Shown here in pieces: positions 13,038 through 15,120 of a DNA stretch of 15,120 bases. The position numbers and the translations under genes were made by a program. Source of the stretch: an uncultured Collinsella sp. (lineage in GTDB: Bacteria; Actinomycetota; Coriobacteriia; Coriobacteriales; Coriobacteriaceae); contig CAAELZ010000033.1 in NCBI GenBank assembly GCA_900756945.1, positions 1-15,120 of the forward strand, given 5' to 3'. Each line of letters begins with the position of its first letter. Position 1 is the stretch's first letter. A model generated the notes under the pieces. That model did not search any database. It saw only the letters and a program-made list of their open reading frames with translations, and was not told where the DNA came from.

Positions 13038-14353
13038 CACACTTGGGTTTTGCCGATCATGATGTTGAGGATCTCGACGTCGGTATCTTTCATGCCCACA
13101 CGGCCTACGTAGCCCATACTGGCGATTGTCTGCTCAACGGTATCTTGGATCAGGCCCTCGCCGGCGCGGAAGCCGCGACCCTGCATGGCCATATCATGGC
13201 CCAGAATCGCTGCATCGACGGCAGCCGAGATCTTGGCGGCACAGCTCGCCTTGGCGCCGTCGCACACGATGCCGCCCACGTTACCGAGCGTATTCGAGAC
13301 CGTCGCGCCAATCTGCTCGCACGTGCCACCGCACAGCCAGGTAATCGCAGCGCCGGCGCCGCACGCAGCGCAAATAGCGCCGCAAAACGCCGAGAGCGCA
13401 CCAATGTAGCTCTTGATATGCACGGCAATGAGATCGGACAGCATCACGGCACGCACCAGGCGCTCGTGGTCGCAGCGCAGGTACTCGGCATACTCCATGA
13501 CGGGCAGTGCGCAGGTAATGCCCTGATTGCCCGAGCCGCACACAATGGCGACCGGCAGCGCGCAACCGTTCATGCGGGCGTCGGACCCGGCGGCCGCACG
13601 GGCACGGGCACGGCAGGCGACGTCATCGGCACGAGCACCCAGCAGCGTACGACCCACCTCGGCGCCCCAAGCGTGCGCAAGGCCCTCGGCACTGATTGCG
13701 CCATTCAGCTCAATCTGACGCTCAACGGCAGCGCGGGCGCCCTCAATGTCACCGTCCTCGATAAAGTCGATGATGGAATCAATGGACATGGGCGTATCGG
13801 CGTTATCTGCCGCACGCTCGGCCACCACGCGCTCGGCGCAGGCGGCGCACTCCCCCGCCGACTTGCCGCATACCGGAATACCATCGAGCGTATGGCACGT
13901 GACATTAGTGTGGTGATCGGTAATCTCGACGACCGCGGTATGGCCCCCGGCCGTCGCAGTCACCTTGATGTAGAGGTTGGGCACACCCTCGACAAGCGAC
14001 ACATCGCAGTAGCCAGCGTCGGCGAGGAGCTCGGCCACACGAGCGCGGTCTTCATCGTTAACGCTCTCGAGCACCTCGAGCGCGCTCTTGGCGTCACCGC
14101 CCACGGCGCCCAGCACGGCCGCGGCCTCAATACCGTGCATGCCGCCCGAGTTGGGCACGGTCACGCTCTTAACGTTCTTGATGATATTGCCTGAGCAGGC
14201 AACATCCATATGATCGGGTTCGCAACCGAGCGTCTGGCTCGCCAGCGCCGCTGCATAGGCAACGGCAATGGGCTCGGTGCAGCCAAGTGCGCAGACAAGT
14301 TCGCGGTTCAAGACATCGCAAAAAGCGGCATCGCGGATGGAATCGGTAGGCAT
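13034..14353 (-). CDS. cyuA: CyuA/YhaM family L-cysteine desulfidase (UPF0597, serine dehydratase alpha-like)
   Basis: A 439-residue protein of the UPF0597/CyuA family, [4Fe-4S]-dependent L-cysteine desulfidases that yield pyruvate, ammonia and sulfide, in the cytoplasm of anaerobes. Seen: ALGCTEPIAVAYA (22-34, with cluster-ligand-type Cys25), CSGNIIKNVKSVTVPNSGG (53-71), CGSGNQGITCALPV (272-285), AFCGAICAACGAGAA (322-336) and LGNVGGIVCDGAKASCAAK (356-374). It is cysteine-rich (about 23 Cys). Length is normal. The frame extends to 14440, but ATG 14353 is preceded by AGGAGA at five bases and the family start is MPTDSIRD. A good promoter (14390-14419) lies directly upstream, so it appears to be its own unit. 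Serine dehydratase activity is an alternative suggested by the fold. The 3' end overlaps the HAD gene by four bases. Confidence 0.9.
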   Translation of the reverse strand: MPTDSIRDAAFCDVLNRELVCALGCTEPIAVAYAAALASQTLGCEPDHMDVACSGNIIKNVKSVTVPNSGGMHGIEAAAVLGAVGGDAKSALEVLESVNDEDRARVAELLADAGYCDVSLVEGVPNLYIKVTATAGGHTAVVEITDHHTNVTCHTLDGIPVCGKSAGECAACAERVVAERAADNADTPMSIDSIIDFIEDGDIEGARAAVERQIELNGAISAEGLAHAWGAEVGRTLLGARADDVACRARARAAAGSDARMNGCALPVAIVCGSGNQGITCALPVMEYAEYLRCDHERLVRAVMLSDLIAVHIKSYIGALSAFCGAICAACGAGAAITWLCGGTCEQIGATVSNTLGNVGGIVCDGAKASCAAKISAAVDAAILGHDMAMQGRGFRAGEGLIQDTVEQTIASMGYVGRVGMKDTDVEILNIMIGKTQVC

Positions 14354-14389
14354 AGGAATCTCCTGCTTACATAACGGACTGGGCTCTCG

Positions 14390-14419
14390 ATAATAGTTAG
14401 CTCTTTTATTTGATAACAA
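14390..14419 (-). promoter_or_regulatory. Probable cyuA promoter
   Basis: On the minus strand TTGTTA (14414-14419) and TATTAT (14390-14395) are separated by 18 bases in an AT-rich patch, about 37 bases before the cyuA ATG. The predicted leader is about 30 bases. Confidence 0.6.
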
Positions 14420-14518
14420 TGCATCAAAAACCGCAACCATGGTTCCGACGGACGGCGTTCAAGCGCAATCTGACGGCATTCATTCATGAAAAGCTAGTCT
14501 TGTTGCATGCTAAAGCGT

Positions 14519-14547
14519 TTGACCAAAAAACGCCCGAGCGTTTACAC
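14519..14547 (+). promoter_or_regulatory. Probable rpiB promoter containing a palindrome
   Basis: TTGACC (14519-14524) is followed after 17 bases by TTACAC (14542-14547), or after 18 by TACACA. Between and overlapping them lies AAACGC-CCGA-GCGTTT (14528-14543), a perfect 6-bp-arm palindrome placed where a repressor would block polymerase. The predicted leader to the ATG is about 70 bases. Confidence 0.4.
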
Positions 14548-14624
14548 AAAAGTCGCGTTATCATGCAGTCGAACGCGGTAAAACCTTTAGCAATTCCGCC
14601 GCACGGACCAGAGAGGAACCACTC

Positions 14625-15092
14625 ATGAAGATCGGTATCGGTAACGACCACGCCGCCGTCGAGCTCAAGAACATCATTTCCGAGCACCTGAAGGAGCGCG
14701 GCTGCGAGGTCGTGAACTATGGCACCGACACCTCCGAGAGCTTCGACTACCCCATCGCCGGTTACAAGGTGGGCAAGGCCGTGGCCAACGGTGACGTCGA
14801 CCTTGGTATCCTGATCTGCGGTACCGGCGTCGGCATCAGCCTGGCCGCCAATAAGGTCGAGGGCGTACGCGCCGTCGTGTGCTCCGAGCCCTTCAGCGCC
14901 AAGCTCTCCCGTATGCACAACAACACCAACGTGCTGGCCTTTGGCGCCCGCGTCGTTGGCTCCGAGCTCGCTAAGATGATCGTCGACGAGTGGCTCGACG
15001 CCGAGTTCGAGGGCGGCCGCCACGAGCGTCGCGTCAACCTCCTCAACGAGATCGACCAGACCCGCGGTCTCAAGGTCGTCGACGAGGCCTAA
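14625..15092 (+). CDS. rpiB: Ribose-5-phosphate isomerase B
   Basis: A 155-residue cytoplasmic RpiB/LacAB-family isomerase that interconverts ribose 5-phosphate and ribulose 5-phosphate in the pentose phosphate pathway. Seen: GNDHAAVELK (6-15, where the family usually has GSDHAG), NYGTDTSESFDYP (31-43), the active-site loop ICGTGVGISLAANK (64-77) with catalytic Cys65, SRMHNNTNVLAFGAR (95-109) with His98/Asn99, and the phosphate-binding RHERRV (132-137) near the C terminus. Full length. ATG 14625 follows AGAGAGGA. Its codon use is strongly biased toward C- and G-ending codons like rpsA, suggesting high expression. Galactose-6-phosphate isomerase (LacA/LacB) is the main alternative, but Cys65 and the single-gene context favour RpiB. 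Only 28 bases follow the stop and show no terminator. Confidence 0.95.
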   Translation: MKIGIGNDHAAVELKNIISEHLKERGCEVVNYGTDTSESFDYPIAGYKVGKAVANGDVDLGILICGTGVGISLAANKVEGVRAVVCSEPFSAKLSRMHNNTNVLAFGARVVGSELAKMIVDEWLDAEFEGGRHERRVNLLNEIDQTRGLKVVDEA

Positions 15093-15120
15093 AAACTTAC
15101 AACGCCATACGCTAGCGACA

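Noticed and set aside
13043..14194. 383-codon plus-strand open frame antisense to cyuA
   Set aside because: cyuA is unambiguous on the other strand. The antisense translation is low-complexity His/Arg/Ala.

Overview
The window reads as ordinary chromosome of a high-GC Gram-positive gut anaerobe, most likely a member of the Coriobacteriia and probably Collinsella. This rests on base composition, a four-domain ribosomal protein S1, a class A RNase P RNA, and the set of anaerobe-type genes (CyuA-type cysteine desulfidase, C_GCAxxG_C_C redox protein, molybdopterin genes). The genus is inferred from general resemblance and was not checked by any search. I see no phage, transposase, CRISPR array, tRNA or 16S/23S rRNA gene.

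Layout. On the left, moeA and mogA form a tightly coupled minus-strand molybdenum-cofactor pair (31-1783). Divergent from them on the plus strand are a CLC-family transporter with fluoride-exporter (CLC-F) signatures (1994-3415) and a YegS/DagK-type lipid kinase (3501-4463). A 27-bp-arm inverted repeat fills the gap to a convergent minus-strand block: arfB-like ribosome rescue factor, xpt (xanthine salvage), a 12-TM DHA2-type MFS exporter and metY (O-acetylhomoserine sulfhydrylase), 4551-8481. Strong intrinsic terminators follow xpt and metY, and each sits only about 20-26 bases before the start of the next gene. Across a palindrome from metY, a C_GCAxxG_C_C redox protein runs on the plus strand (8716-9162).

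Next come minus-strand yigZ/IMPACT (9231-9866), the RNase P RNA gene rnpB (about 10097-10460) and rpsA (10797-11963, TTG start). A possible small plus-strand RNA lies between the last two. On the right, a HAD hydrolase (12279-13037, plus) and cyuA (13034-14353, minus) overlap tail to tail on the tetranucleotide CTAG. rpiB (14625-15092, plus) closes the window.

Functionally the region is a mixture: cofactor synthesis, ion detoxification, purine salvage, sulfur amino acid metabolism (metY, cyuA), pentose phosphate metabolism and core translation or RNA processing (rpsA, rnpB, arfB). No multi-gene novel system is evident. The most interesting signals are non-coding: two long inverted repeats, a palindrome between the divergent metY and redox gene, terminators abutting downstream genes, and an orphan plus-strand terminator. 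Large open frames antisense to moeA, metY, rpsA and cyuA are codon-bias shadows and were left out.
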